The notes beneath the pieces were generated by a model. That model saw nothing but the letters and a program-made list of their open reading frames with translations, had not been told where the DNA came from and made no database searches. A DNA stretch of 64,000 bases from Acetivibrio sp964564015 (GTDB taxonomy: Bacteria; Bacillota; Clostridia; Acetivibrionales; Acetivibrionaceae). This document shows positions 27,376 to 36,969 of the stretch, piece after piece. The first letter of the stretch is position 1, and each line of letters starts with the position of its first letter. The stretch is from positions 1-64,000 of the forward strand of contig CAZLZR010000001.1 in the NCBI GenBank assembly GCA_964564015.1, given 5' to 3'. The position numbers and the translations under genes are program-made.

Positions 27376-28197
27376 ATGATTATCAATAGCGAAATTGAAA
27401 ATATTATTGGATTGAGTGAAATAAATGGAGGTTCATATTGGTCCAGAAGTGATGGTGATATTCATGCTCCTGCGGGTTTTTCAACAATTGATGTATTAAA
27501 TACTCTTGGCGATATAGGTGCATGTTACAATGATTATGATATTCTTAGAGAGGCAATTGATTTTGTATTTTTACTTTATGATGCAAGAGGCTGTTTTAAG
27601 TACTCAAACAAAAGTGCAAGGTTGCCATGTCTAACAGCAAGAATATTAACTGCATTTTCTCGCCTCGGTTATTTGGAGGATGAAAGGATAGATAAGTGTT
27701 ACCAGTACTTTCTAGAAACACAGCAAAATGATGGGGGGTGGCGATGTCCAGGTGTAAAACTCGGAAAATCACCAGAGACAGATGCCAGTAATCCTGGAAC
27801 TACACTTTACGTGTTAGATGCGTTCAGGTTTCGAGAAAACTCCATAGCCGAAAGAAATCAATTGGATAAAGCGGTACAATTTTTACTTCAACATTGGGAA
27901 ACTCGCCTTCCACTTGGTCCGTGCAATTTTGGTATTGGTTCTCGATTCCTTTCAATTGAATATCCGTTCTTAAGATATAACTTATTCTATTATGTATATA
28001 TCCTCTCCAAGTATAACTCTGCAAGGGAAGATAAACGATATAAAGAGGTTTTAGAAGTACTGCTGAAAAAATCTGTAAACAATCTAATATGCCCTGAGAC
28101 TCCACACAAGGCATGGTCAAAATATAGTTTTGCCCAAAAAAATAAGTACAGTGAACCAGCAACCAAGAGACTTCTTGAAATAATAGAGTTAACATAG
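27376..28197 (+). CDS. Alpha/alpha-toroid (terpene-cyclase/prenyltransferase-like) protein 1
   Basis: 273-residue all-helical protein. The repeat ETQQNDGGWRCPG carries the QxxDGGW (QW) motif of terpene cyclase and prenyltransferase toroids, and a second helical pair includes ASNPGTTLYVLDAFRF. It lacks the DXDD acid motif of squalene-hopene cyclases, and its length is only about half of theirs, so cyclase activity is doubtful. ATG at 27376 is chosen for AGGTGG 7 bases upstream; the frame extends upstream to 27187 only by overlapping the Rid gene. It pairs with a similar gene 83 bp downstream. Confidence 0.75.
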   Translation: MIINSEIENIIGLSEINGGSYWSRSDGDIHAPAGFSTIDVLNTLGDIGACYNDYDILREAIDFVFLLYDARGCFKYSNKSARLPCLTARILTAFSRLGYLEDERIDKCYQYFLETQQNDGGWRCPGVKLGKSPETDASNPGTTLYVLDAFRFRENSIAERNQLDKAVQFLLQHWETRLPLGPCNFGIGSRFLSIEYPFLRYNLFYYVYILSKYNSAREDKRYKEVLEVLLKKSVNNLICPETPHKAWSKYSFAQKNKYSEPATKRLLEIIELT

Positions 28198-28280
28198 TGC
28201 CTTATGCGAGGTTTTGTCTATTATTTAAATAGTGGAAAATGTCTGCATTAAATATAAGAAAACTTTTATGAGGTGTTAAG

Positions 28281-29252
28281 ATGAACAATGTAATTGCATG
28301 GCTATTAGAAAGTGAACCATGGGTAGAATATAGAACAAGATTAGACTTGTTAGGGGAAATGGAGAACGACCAAAGAGTTATAAATTCTAAGAACAGAATC
28401 ATTGTTCATCCGAAAGTCAAAGCAATATTTAGTGATTTATACAATTGGAATGAACAGGTTGTAAAAAATCATAAAAATGCAGGATTGCCTCTTCATAAAC
28501 TTTCCTTTATTGCGGATATTGGATTAAGTATTAATGACCCAGAGGTAAAAAAAATTACTGATATAGTTGTGGAACATCAAGATGATAAGGGTGTTCTGCA
28601 AGTAATTATGAATATACCGAAACATTTTGGTGGGACAGGTGAAAACACTTGGGGCTGGATGTTGTGTGATGCTCCAATTATTCTTTACTCATTACATAAA
28701 CTTGGAGTCTCCGATGATATATTAGGAGCAGGAATTAGATACTTGATATCATTAATCAAAGATAATGGCTGGGCTTGTACTGTGTCTCAAGAAATGGGCA
28801 AATTCAGAGGACCTGGTAGAAAGGACGACCCATGCCCCTACGCTAATCTGTTAATGTTAAAACTGCTTTCTCAATTTGATGATTATAAGAATAGCAATGA
28901 ATGTCGTACAGGAGCGGAATGTTTACTCGGACTGTGGGAAAAAAGCATGGAAACTCACCCTTATTTGTTTTATATGGGTGATGATTTCAGAAAACTTAAA
29001 GCCCCGACTATGTGGTATGACATTGTTAGTGTAACAGATGTTTTATCTCAGTTTGAATGGTTGAGGAGTGACCCAAGGTTAAATGAAATGTATAATATAA
29101 TCAAATCAAAAGAGAATGGAAATGGCTGTTTTACTCCTGAGTCTGAGTACAAAGCATGCAAAGGCTGGGACTTCGGACAGAAGAAAACACCTTCTGAATG
29201 GCTGACTTTCTTGATTTTAAGAATATCCAAAAGGATGGGATATGGCATATAA
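28281..29252 (+). CDS. Alpha/alpha-toroid-like protein 2
   Basis: 323-residue helical protein, distantly like its upstream neighbour (repeats around GTGENTWGWMLCDAPIILYSL and DNGWACTVSQEMG). A KGWDFGQKKTPSEWLTFLILRI C-terminus echoes the KAWSKYSFAQKNKYSEPATKRLLEII end of the first protein, so the two are probably paralogues that work together. No catalytic motif is certain. ATG follows TGAGGTGTTAAG. Confidence 0.72.
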   Translation: MNNVIAWLLESEPWVEYRTRLDLLGEMENDQRVINSKNRIIVHPKVKAIFSDLYNWNEQVVKNHKNAGLPLHKLSFIADIGLSINDPEVKKITDIVVEHQDDKGVLQVIMNIPKHFGGTGENTWGWMLCDAPIILYSLHKLGVSDDILGAGIRYLISLIKDNGWACTVSQEMGKFRGPGRKDDPCPYANLLMLKLLSQFDDYKNSNECRTGAECLLGLWEKSMETHPYLFYMGDDFRKLKAPTMWYDIVSVTDVLSQFEWLRSDPRLNEMYNIIKSKENGNGCFTPESEYKACKGWDFGQKKTPSEWLTFLILRISKRMGYGI

Positions 29253-29318
29253 GATTATTTATTGCTACTTATTTCTAAAGATGTTAACGCAGGAAACCTA
29301 TATATTCAGGAGGTTATC

Positions 29319-29462
29319 ATGGTTGATTATGTTGATTTGTGGGATAATTACTCTATTGAGTTTTGTAAGAAACTTGAATATGACGCAGGTGGAGATTGGA
29401 ACAAGTTAGACCAAGGTGAGCAAGAATTTCGCTGCCTTTTATATTACTATTTATTAGCATAA
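29319..29462 (+). CDS. Small acidic protein, unknown
   Basis: 47-residue product (VDYVDLWDNYSIEFCKK...) with an excellent ribosome binding site (CAGGAGG, 6 bases before ATG). It is rich in Asp, Glu and aromatic residues, with no domain I know. The longer frame from 29262 is not supported by a binding site. It may be the end of the toroid unit or the start of a lost larger gene. Confidence 0.55.
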   Translation: MVDYVDLWDNYSIEFCKKLEYDAGGDWNKLDQGEQEFRCLLYYYLLA

Positions 29463-29571
29463 TTCATATGCATTCACAAATTGTTCATTTTTACTTCACA
29501 AATAATTCATTTAGTAGATTTATAATTTAAATATATTAATTCTTCGCATTGAAAAGGAGATGTTAACAAAA

Positions 29572-31362
29572 ATGGCCTTACTTTTTAAGAAAAAACGAAA
29601 TAATATCGCAGAAGGTATAACTGCACCACCCTATTCAGCTAAGTCAAAAAGAAAAAAATCACGAAAACGTTTAATAGCTATAATTTCTGTTGTCTTAGTT
29701 ATTGCTATAGGAGTATCATATTTTTTCCTGAGTTCAAGAAAATTTCAGCCGGTTTTAGCAGGTCAGTACAGAATATCAAAAGCTGAGTATCGGAATCTTA
29801 AGGATTCACTTACAGGTACGGGTACACTTGAGCCTGCAGATTCATATGTGGTAAAGACATTAACTTCCGGGGACATTCTTAAAGGTGATTTTGAAGAGGG
29901 GGATGTAGTTGAAAAGGACACACTTCTCTACGAAATTGATAGTTCGAATATAGCCACAAATATCGAGACAGCCGAAATTGGACTTAAAGAGAGCAAGAAC
30001 AGCTATGAGAGAAAATTGGAAAAACTTGAAGACCTCTCAATAAAAGCTGATGACAGCGGAACAGTTATTTCACTTAATGTAGACGTTGGAGATACTGTTC
30101 AAAGTGGACAGACAATTGCCGTTATAAGAAATAGTTCAGTTATGAGTATAGCGATTCCCTTTGGGCTGGAAGATGCAAAAGCATTTTCGATAGGACAGCC
30201 GGCATCAGTAATTCTTGATGGTTCATTTCAGGTTCTGACGGGTACTGTATCAAAAATAAGTAGTGTGGACGAGATAGTTGCAGGAGGTATGCTGGCAAGA
30301 CAGGTAACTATAGATGTAACGAATCCCGGCGGAATTCAAAAGGGTCAAATGGCTACTGCAAGCGTTGGCGCTATTGATTCAATAGGAAACGGGACATTTA
30401 CATATAAGTCGGAATCAAATGCAATTGCTAAAGTATCAGGAGAAGTGCAAAAAGTGAATATTTCGGAGGGTGATTTTGTAAAGAAAAATCAGGTTGTTGC
30501 AACACTTGAAAGTACTTCCCTTAATGATGAAATAGTAAATGCAAAGAATAGCCTGCGCAAAGCAGAACTTTCCTTAGAAAACCAATACAAATCCTTGAAT
30601 AATTACACAATTAAATCTCCAATTAGTGGTACTGTTATAGAGAAATATTACAAAAAAGGTGACAAGGCAGAATCTGGGTCAACATTGTGCACAATTTTCG
30701 ATCTCAGTTATCTTAAGATGACTCTCAATATTGATGAATTGGATATATCAAAGGTAAGCGTCGGACAAAAGGTTAATATTACTTCCGATTCAATAGAACG
30801 AAAAGTATATGAGGGTATTGTTACGAAAGTTAACATAAACGGAACTACATCGAATGGTACAACAACCTATCCGATAACAATTGAGATTGCCGAAACTGAT
30901 GGATTGCTTCCCGGAATGAATGTTGATGCAGAAATTGTGATTAAATCCTATGAACATGTGCTGACTGTTCCTTCGGAAGCAGTTATGCGTGGAAACAGGG
31001 TGCTTGTTCCAAGTGATGCAGTTGATCCGAATTCCGATGCACCGGAGGGTTATAAATATGTTGAGGTTACTATCGGTGTTTCTGATAATAATTATGTTGA
31101 AGTTGTCAGCGGTCTGTCCGAAGGAGATGAAGTTGCCATCCAAAACCGTCTATCCAATAATAATATGGGTATGATGATGGGAGGACCAATGGGAGGAGGA
31201 CCAATGGGAGGCTTCCAAGGAGGAATGAACGGCCAAATGGGAGGTCAAAGAGGTAACCAAATGGGAGGTCAAAGAGGCGGTCAATCAGGTGGTCAATCAG
31301 GAGGTCAAAGAGGTGGTCAATCAGGAGGTCAACCAGGTGGACCCGCGGGAGGAGGCTTTTAG
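29572..31362 (+). CDS. Efflux membrane-fusion/adaptor protein (MacA/HlyD-like) with Gly-Met-rich tail
   Basis: 596-residue adaptor of a MacAB-type exporter. One N-terminal membrane segment (LIAIISVVLVIAIGVSYFFL, about residues 35-55) is followed by barrel-sandwich/lipoyl halves (ADDSGTVISLNVDVGDTVQSGQ and, later, SPISGTVIEKYYKKGDKAE), a second lipoyl-like segment near residue 285, and beta-barrel domains. The last 60 residues are a low-complexity Gly/Met/Gln tail with repeats of GGQ and GGPM, unusual for an adaptor. It is first in an operon with the ATPase and permease. AAGGAG precedes the start by 12 bases. Confidence 0.9.
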   Translation: MALLFKKKRNNIAEGITAPPYSAKSKRKKSRKRLIAIISVVLVIAIGVSYFFLSSRKFQPVLAGQYRISKAEYRNLKDSLTGTGTLEPADSYVVKTLTSGDILKGDFEEGDVVEKDTLLYEIDSSNIATNIETAEIGLKESKNSYERKLEKLEDLSIKADDSGTVISLNVDVGDTVQSGQTIAVIRNSSVMSIAIPFGLEDAKAFSIGQPASVILDGSFQVLTGTVSKISSVDEIVAGGMLARQVTIDVTNPGGIQKGQMATASVGAIDSIGNGTFTYKSESNAIAKVSGEVQKVNISEGDFVKKNQVVATLESTSLNDEIVNAKNSLRKAELSLENQYKSLNNYTIKSPISGTVIEKYYKKGDKAESGSTLCTIFDLSYLKMTLNIDELDISKVSVGQKVNITSDSIERKVYEGIVTKVNINGTTSNGTTTYPITIEIAETDGLLPGMNVDAEIVIKSYEHVLTVPSEAVMRGNRVLVPSDAVDPNSDAPEGYKYVEVTIGVSDNNYVEVVSGLSEGDEVAIQNRLSNNNMGMMMGGPMGGGPMGGFQGGMNGQMGGQRGNQMGGQRGGQSGGQSGGQRGGQSGGQPGGPAGGGF

Positions 31363-32094
31363 ATGATGCCACTTATTGAATTCAAAAGTATATCTAAAAT
31401 ATATCAAATGGGCGATACTGAAGTACGTGCTGTTGATGAGATATCAATGAAGATTATGCGTGGGGAGTTTGTAGCCATTGTAGGCCAGTCAGGTTCGGGC
31501 AAATCTACATGTATGAATATTATAGGTTGTCTTGATGTTCCCACATCCGGTGCTTATCTTCTGGATGGTCAGGATGTAAGCGATATGGAAGATGATGAGT
31601 TGGCAGAAGTCAGAAATAAAATGATAGGATTTATATTTCAGCAGTATAATTTGCTACCAAAGCTTTCTGTTTTAGCAAATGTTGAATTATCTATGGTATA
31701 TGCCGGAATTTCCAAAAATGAGCGTAGGCAGCGTGCTATTCAAGCCCTTGTTCGGGTAGGATTAGAGGATAAATTGAAAAATTTGCCTACTCAGCTTTCC
31801 GGAGGACAGCAGCAGCGTGTTTCCATTGCAAGGGCATTGGCAGGCAATCCGTCTGTTATATTAGCGGATGAGCCTACAGGTGCACTTGATTCGAAGACAG
31901 GTAAAGAAGTTTTGGCACTTTTGCACAAGCTTCATCAAGAAGGAAATACAGTGGTACTCATTACTCATGATAACTCAATTGCAGCACAGGCACAGCGCAT
32001 TGTCCGACTTGCCGACGGAAAAATTGTTTTTGATGGAGCGGCCGGTGAGGATAATTTAATAGCTAGAGTTGTAGGGAAGGAGGATGCTGAATGA
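31363..32094 (+). CDS. ABC transporter ATPase (MacB/LolD-like)
   Basis: 243-residue nucleotide-binding subunit of the exporter. Walker A GQSGSGKS (residues 40-47), Q-loop FQQYN, signature LSGGQQQRVSIARA, Walker B VILADEPTGALD and switch His in LITHD are all intact. The start lies 7 bases after the GGAGG that also closes the adaptor gene; ATGATG gives two possible starts. It overlaps the permease gene by 4 bp. Confidence 0.96.
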   Translation: MMPLIEFKSISKIYQMGDTEVRAVDEISMKIMRGEFVAIVGQSGSGKSTCMNIIGCLDVPTSGAYLLDGQDVSDMEDDELAEVRNKMIGFIFQQYNLLPKLSVLANVELSMVYAGISKNERRQRAIQALVRVGLEDKLKNLPTQLSGGQQQRVSIARALAGNPSVILADEPTGALDSKTGKEVLALLHKLHQEGNTVVLITHDNSIAAQAQRIVRLADGKIVFDGAAGEDNLIARVVGKEDAE

Positions 32095-33290
32095 CATTTT
32101 TTGAGTCTTTTCAAATGGCCATAAGCAATATACTTTCTAGAAAAGTGCGTTCTCTTCTCACTATGCTTGGTATAATTATTGGTATAGTAGCAGTTATTGT
32201 TATTGTTGGTATGGGAAACGGTATGGAAAAATACCTGGTGGACAGTTTTAAGAGTCTGGGTACAAACTTACTGACGGTCAACATAGTAGGTCGTGGATCA
32301 ACCCGTAACGTTTCTGTAGATGATATGTTTGAGATTTTAGAAGAAAGCCCCGAATATTTAGAAAGTCTTTCTCCGACTGTAAGTGTCACAGGGCAGGTAA
32401 AAATTGGATCCGAAACGCTGAGTTCCACTTCAATAACCGGTGTAGGAGAGTCTTACATGGTTATGAAGGATTATGAACTTTCTCAAGGCCGGTTTATAAG
32501 CTATATGGATACTGAAAACCGCAACAAGGTTGTTGTTATCGGAAGCTATTTAAACAGGGAATACTTTAATGGTAGGGGTGTGGGTGAATCCCTTAGAATA
32601 AATGGTCAGGAATTTGAAATAGTAGGTGTCCTTAGTGCCGAAACTGATGATGTTGAAGAAGGAAGTACCGATGATGTGGCCTATATTCCGTATAGCACTG
32701 CCACAAAGATGTTTTCATCCTATGGTGCAAGAATGAGTTATTCTTTTGCAGTAAAAAGTGAAGAATTGGTTTCGCAGGCTAAGAACCTTTTAGACAATAA
32801 GCTTTACGAAGTGTTTGAAGACGATAATGCTTATGTAATTACAAGTATGTCGGAAATTCTTGATACCATGACCCAAATGATTAATATTGTTATTTCAGTT
32901 CTTGCAATTATTGCAGGCATTTCCCTTGTTGTTGGAGGTATAGGTATAATGAATATAATGCTGGTATCCGTTTCGGAACGTACAAGGGAGATTGGAATCA
33001 GGAAAGCACTTGGTGCAAAACAGCGCCACATTATGCGTCAGTTTGTCATTGAGGCAACAACCACAAGCGGAATAGGAGGTGTTATCGGCATTATTTTAGG
33101 TTATGCATTATCGAGCGTGGCTACGGGAGTAATTAAGATTGCACTTGATACAGATATAGCTGTAACCCCGTCTTCGGGTTCAGTAATGCTGGCATTTGGT
33201 ATCTCTGTAGGTATTGGGATGCTATTTGGATATCTTCCGGCAAAAAAGGCATCGGTTCTTAATCCTATTGATGCACTTCGCTATGAATAA
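32091..33290 (+). CDS. MacB-like FtsX-family ABC permease
   Basis: 399-residue permease with the MacB arrangement: one N-terminal membrane segment (LLTMLGIIIGIVAVIVIVGMG), a periplasm-side MacB core domain (about residues 45-260), then three segments including the FtsX signature SVSERTREIGIRKALGA. Members use ATP to drive export of peptides, lipoproteins or antibiotics by mechanotransmission. In a Gram-positive cell the partner adaptor probably spans the wall. It forms one unit with the adaptor and ATPase. Confidence 0.94.
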   Translation: MTFFESFQMAISNILSRKVRSLLTMLGIIIGIVAVIVIVGMGNGMEKYLVDSFKSLGTNLLTVNIVGRGSTRNVSVDDMFEILEESPEYLESLSPTVSVTGQVKIGSETLSSTSITGVGESYMVMKDYELSQGRFISYMDTENRNKVVVIGSYLNREYFNGRGVGESLRINGQEFEIVGVLSAETDDVEEGSTDDVAYIPYSTATKMFSSYGARMSYSFAVKSEELVSQAKNLLDNKLYEVFEDDNAYVITSMSEILDTMTQMINIVISVLAIIAGISLVVGGIGIMNIMLVSVSERTREIGIRKALGAKQRHIMRQFVIEATTTSGIGGVIGIILGYALSSVATGVIKIALDTDIAVTPSSGSVMLAFGISVGIGMLFGYLPAKKASVLNPIDALRYE

Positions 33291-33434
33291 ATTGTTTTTA
33301 AAACTATGCAATTACCCTTTCTAATAATATGATTAAGGGATTTGTGATGTTAATATTGAATAGGTTATTTCTATAAATGGACTAAACCGGATTTTTCCTA
33401 AACCGGATGAATTCTAACAAATGGAGGTATAATA

Positions 33435-35789
33435 ATGAATTGCAAACTAAAATTAACTGTTTCGATACTATGTGCTGTAGTAGCATTAAATATTTCAAGT
33501 GTAGCCTTTGCCGCATTTTCAGATGTTCCATCGACAGAATCCTATGCGAGTGAAGTAAACCGCTTGTCATCTCTAGGCATTATAAATGGAAATGAGAAAG
33601 GCGAATTCAAGCCTAATGACCCTATTACCAGAGAACAGTTTGCCAGATTGATTATTGCAGCGGCTGATGAGGAAGATAGAGCTAATGTTTATAAAAGTAT
33701 GACAATGTTTCCCGATGTAAAATCTTCCAGGTGGTCGTCAGGGTTTGTTAATGCAGCAGTAAAATTGGAATATATGAAGGGAATGTTAGACGGAAAGTTC
33801 CATCCTGACGAAGGGGTTACATATGCACAGGTTTGCACTGTTTTGGTAAAAATGTTGGGATATAACGATTCGGATCTATCAGGTACATGGCCTCAAAATT
33901 ATTTACTAAAGGCAAAGGAAGTGGGTATCTCTGAAGACGTTATTTTTTCCGCCAATGATACCTTGCCAAGATGGGCTGTTGCAGTAATGCTGGATAATTT
34001 GCTGGATTCTTCTTTGAAGTCAAATCCTTCAAAGAAATTTTCTGAAACAATTGAACGTTATACTCAATATATTATATTGGACACATCCAAAACTTCTTCT
34101 TCAGTAGCTGAAGGAGAGATACTGACGGATAAAGGTACTTTTTATAGTGGAGATAGCAGTGTTGAGCTTGAATTGGGAAGTAAATACACGCTAGATATAA
34201 AGAAAGATACTATTTACGGTGTGTACGGCAAAATGACTGATACCTTGAAACTGAGTATTGATAGTGTCAACGGTACAACCATAACTTACAAGGACGCTAA
34301 TGGCAGTAGTAGCATGGTTCTTCCCAGTGCACCAACATACTACTATAAAGGTATACAACAGAAATATACCGATGTTCCGAAACTTTTGGAAAAGTGCTCG
34401 TCTGTTGTGTTCAGCAAAAACAACGCGGGTACAGGTTATGAGTATGCGGTTATTTATGATCCTGAATACAGCAAACCGGAAGTAGTGGGAAAATCCAATT
34501 TAACCAATTATGGAATTGGGAAAATAATATTTGCTTCGGATGTTGAAATCACTAGAAACGGTGCAATTATCTCTAAATCGGAAATTGAGAAGGATGATGT
34601 TTTATACACTGTAAGCGATATTTGGGGAGGAAACAAATATATCCTTGATGTCAATGACAGTGTTGAAGGTGAACTGACAGCTATTTTGCCCAATAAGGTA
34701 TCTCCAAAGACAGTAGCTGTCGATAATGTATCCTATGAACTGGGAGAGGATATGGATTTGACCAAAATTAACAGTCAGGGAGTTATAAAAGTTGAAGATG
34801 GTGTGACAGTGCTGTTAGGTTACGATGGCAAAGTTGTAGATATGTATTCAAGTGTTGTAGAGGATAATTCGGAGTTTGCGATGGTTTTGAACAATTATAA
34901 GAAAAAATCCACTTCCGTCGAAGACTACGGAAAGGAATATATTTATGTAAAGCTTTTGCATACTGATAATACAACCAAAACATATAGGCTTGAAGCTGAA
35001 GGTAATGACATCATTGATTTGGGTTATACAGCAAAGTTGGTAAAATTCAAGACAGTAAGTGAAGAAGCAGATGATGAACCCGCCGTTGTTAAAATTGAAG
35101 CATTAAACTATTTTAATGCAAAGGAATATGTAATTGATACCGAAAAGAAAAAAATAGATAATTATTACTTTGCGGACAATATTAAGATATTCAATATAAT
35201 AACAAAGGTGCAGGGAGCCGATAGCAATATTTATCTTATGAATCCTTCAGATTTACCTAATGGGACAGTTTTCCCAGGTAAGATAAAGTACCTCAATACG
35301 GTAGGGGCTTTTGAAGACGTAAATATAATGGTGGTTGAGAATATTCTTGACGAGAACAAGTATTTAGGCGTTGTAACCAGTAAAAAGGGCTCGTATTCCC
35401 CTATAGGTGGAGTAGTAGAAAATACAAGTACTATCTTGATTGGAGATAAGGAATATACGACAAACTACGATGTGACAGGATTGACTGAAGGTGCCGTGGT
35501 GCAAGTTGAATTGAGGAACGATAAGATTACTTCACTATATAGTGTGCAACAACCAGTTGTAAAAGCTGTCACGGTTGAGGCTGTTGATTCAGGAAGAGTA
35601 AAAATTGACGGAAAGATATATGATCTAAAAAATAATGTGTCGATATATTTTTCCGACTATGATGGTAAATATGAAAGGAAAGGTACGGATGATATTGATG
35701 TTACACATAAATACGACAAAATTTCAGTATTCCTTGATAAGTCGTTAAAGTATGACGGAGAAGTTGAAATTATTATAATAGAGGATTAG
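33435..35789 (+). CDS. SLH-domain surface protein
   Basis: 784-residue secreted protein with a signal peptide (ending near SVAFA, residue 27) and then two or three S-layer homology repeats in residues 28-200 (FSDVPSTESYASEVNRLSSLGIINGNEKGEFKPNDPITREQFARLI is the first, read in parts; MFPDVKSSRWSSGFVNAA begins the second). SLH domains bind secondary cell-wall polymer, so the protein is held at the cell surface. The rest is beta-rich and unfamiliar. It follows the MacB-like permease by 145 bp, with AGGTATAATA before the start. It may be the substrate or outer partner of that exporter. Confidence 0.9.
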   Translation: MNCKLKLTVSILCAVVALNISSVAFAAFSDVPSTESYASEVNRLSSLGIINGNEKGEFKPNDPITREQFARLIIAAADEEDRANVYKSMTMFPDVKSSRWSSGFVNAAVKLEYMKGMLDGKFHPDEGVTYAQVCTVLVKMLGYNDSDLSGTWPQNYLLKAKEVGISEDVIFSANDTLPRWAVAVMLDNLLDSSLKSNPSKKFSETIERYTQYIILDTSKTSSSVAEGEILTDKGTFYSGDSSVELELGSKYTLDIKKDTIYGVYGKMTDTLKLSIDSVNGTTITYKDANGSSSMVLPSAPTYYYKGIQQKYTDVPKLLEKCSSVVFSKNNAGTGYEYAVIYDPEYSKPEVVGKSNLTNYGIGKIIFASDVEITRNGAIISKSEIEKDDVLYTVSDIWGGNKYILDVNDSVEGELTAILPNKVSPKTVAVDNVSYELGEDMDLTKINSQGVIKVEDGVTVLLGYDGKVVDMYSSVVEDNSEFAMVLNNYKKKSTSVEDYGKEYIYVKLLHTDNTTKTYRLEAEGNDIIDLGYTAKLVKFKTVSEEADDEPAVVKIEALNYFNAKEYVIDTEKKKIDNYYFADNIKIFNIITKVQGADSNIYLMNPSDLPNGTVFPGKIKYLNTVGAFEDVNIMVVENILDENKYLGVVTSKKGSYSPIGGVVENTSTILIGDKEYTTNYDVTGLTEGAVVQVELRNDKITSLYSVQQPVVKAVTVEAVDSGRVKIDGKIYDLKNNVSIYFSDYDGKYERKGTDDIDVTHKYDKISVFLDKSLKYDGEVEIIIIED

Positions 35790-35812
35790 CATATAATGGG
35801 AGGTATAGTATA

Positions 35813-36529
35813 ATGAAAAAGAAACTAGCGATTGTTTTAGCAATTTTGATAATGACAGCTTTTTCAGGTTGTAATTCAATAAAAAGCAAGTTTATTTCTC
35901 AAAATTCAGATGCTGTTGCAGGAGGTAATAATAGATCTTTTAATGCTGAATCGGGCGGAGAAACTTACGGAAGAAGCCGTCAGATGTCAGCAGATTTAAC
36001 CGGAGAGGTTATATCTGTTAACGAAAGAGAAGTATCACTCAAAGTCGTTGAAATGCCTGGATTTGGTGGAATGCCGGCACCGGGAAACGAAAATAATATG
36101 CCACCTAATGATAGACCTGCCGGCGATGAAGCAAACGGACAGAGAATAGGTGGAGGTAGGCCTGACATGGCACCTGGCGATGGATTTAAAAGGGGTGAAG
36201 GCCGCCCTGATATGGCATCGGGAGATGGATTTAAAATGGGCGGAGGTAGGCCTGGCATGGCATCTGGCGATGGATTTAAAATGGATGGGGATCGTCCTCC
36301 TATGGAGGGTGGTTTTACTCCTAAAATGGAGCTTACTTACACAGGAGAAACAACTTCTATAACTATACCTGAGGGTGTGTCAATATCAGAAATGACCAGA
36401 GGAGAAAATGGTGTACAACAGGAAGAATTGACAATTGCAGATATTAAGGAAGGTGACATCTTACAGATATGGTATTCCGATAAAGATAAAGGTGTTGCAG
36501 AAAAAGTCAGAATAACGAAAAAATCATGA
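35813..36529 (+). CDS. Lipoprotein with Gly/Met/Pro/Asp-rich repeats
   Basis: 238-residue lipoprotein with a signal and lipobox (AFSGC, Cys near residue 20). The central part carries four imperfect copies of a GRPDMASGDGFKMGG-like unit, followed by a short C-terminal domain (TGETTSITIPEGVSI, KEGDILQIWYSDKDKG). The composition matches the Gly/Met tail of the adaptor at the start of this operon, so the two may act together at the surface. It ends the operon before a terminator. Confidence 0.85.
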   Translation: MKKKLAIVLAILIMTAFSGCNSIKSKFISQNSDAVAGGNNRSFNAESGGETYGRSRQMSADLTGEVISVNEREVSLKVVEMPGFGGMPAPGNENNMPPNDRPAGDEANGQRIGGGRPDMAPGDGFKRGEGRPDMASGDGFKMGGGRPGMASGDGFKMDGDRPPMEGGFTPKMELTYTGETTSITIPEGVSISEMTRGENGVQQEELTIADIKEGDILQIWYSDKDKGVAEKVRITKKS

Positions 36530-36541
36530 CCTGTCAGTTGC

Positions 36542-36578
36542 AAGAATCCAGTCAGTTGGTGCTGACTGGATTCTTTCT
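36542..36578 (+). terminator. Terminator after the MacAB/SLH operon
   Basis: A perfect 14-bp stem (36542-36555 with 36562-36575) and a T-rich end. Confidence 0.88.
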
Positions 36579-36602
36579 CATTATGGGCTTTAGCCTGTTG
36601 AG

Positions 36603-36645
36603 CACGCAAAGCGTGTGAAACAATAAACCACCCGCTATGCGGGTG
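36603..36645. repeat. Two tandem small hairpins (possible IS200/REP-like remnant)
   Basis: CACGC/GCGTG (36603-36615) and CACCCGC-TAT-GCGGGTG (36629-36645) follow each other in AT-rich surroundings. Such compact GC-rich hairpins mark IS200/IS605 ends and REP-type repeats; no transposase gene is nearby. Confidence 0.4.
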
Positions 36646-36969
36646 CGCGATAGAAGTTATACAAAAAATCACCTTTCCATTTTAATAGAGTTGTTTAAGC
36701 TATTATAGTAACAAAAGGAAGAGTTTTTTCCATATTTACTTAGTAAATAACCAGATTTTGCTGTATAATTAATGAAGAGGTCAAGGTTTAGAATATAAAT
36801 AATTGGGGTTGTTTATACTAAAGGACTATTGGGAGTGTATTAAATAAGAAAAAATATAAGTATGAGAACTTGGATTTAAGAGTAACTTTTAATCAACGGG
36901 ATTTTACATAAGCATTAATTATAAAAAGGATGAGATCCAAGCAAGTAGAAAAGAGTAGGTGAGGCAGAG
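36646..36969. other. Intergenic gap with an extended -10
   Basis: About 320 bp of AT-rich DNA without a gene. At 36764-36769 a TATAAT preceded by TG repeats the trmK promoter block (TTTTGCTGTATAATT). Nothing else stands out. Confidence 0.4.

Noticed and set aside
31187..31362. Tandem GGTCAAA-type DNA repeats as a CRISPR or satellite array
   Set aside because: They are short coding repeats of the Gly/Gln/Met tail, with no spacers and no cas genes nearby.
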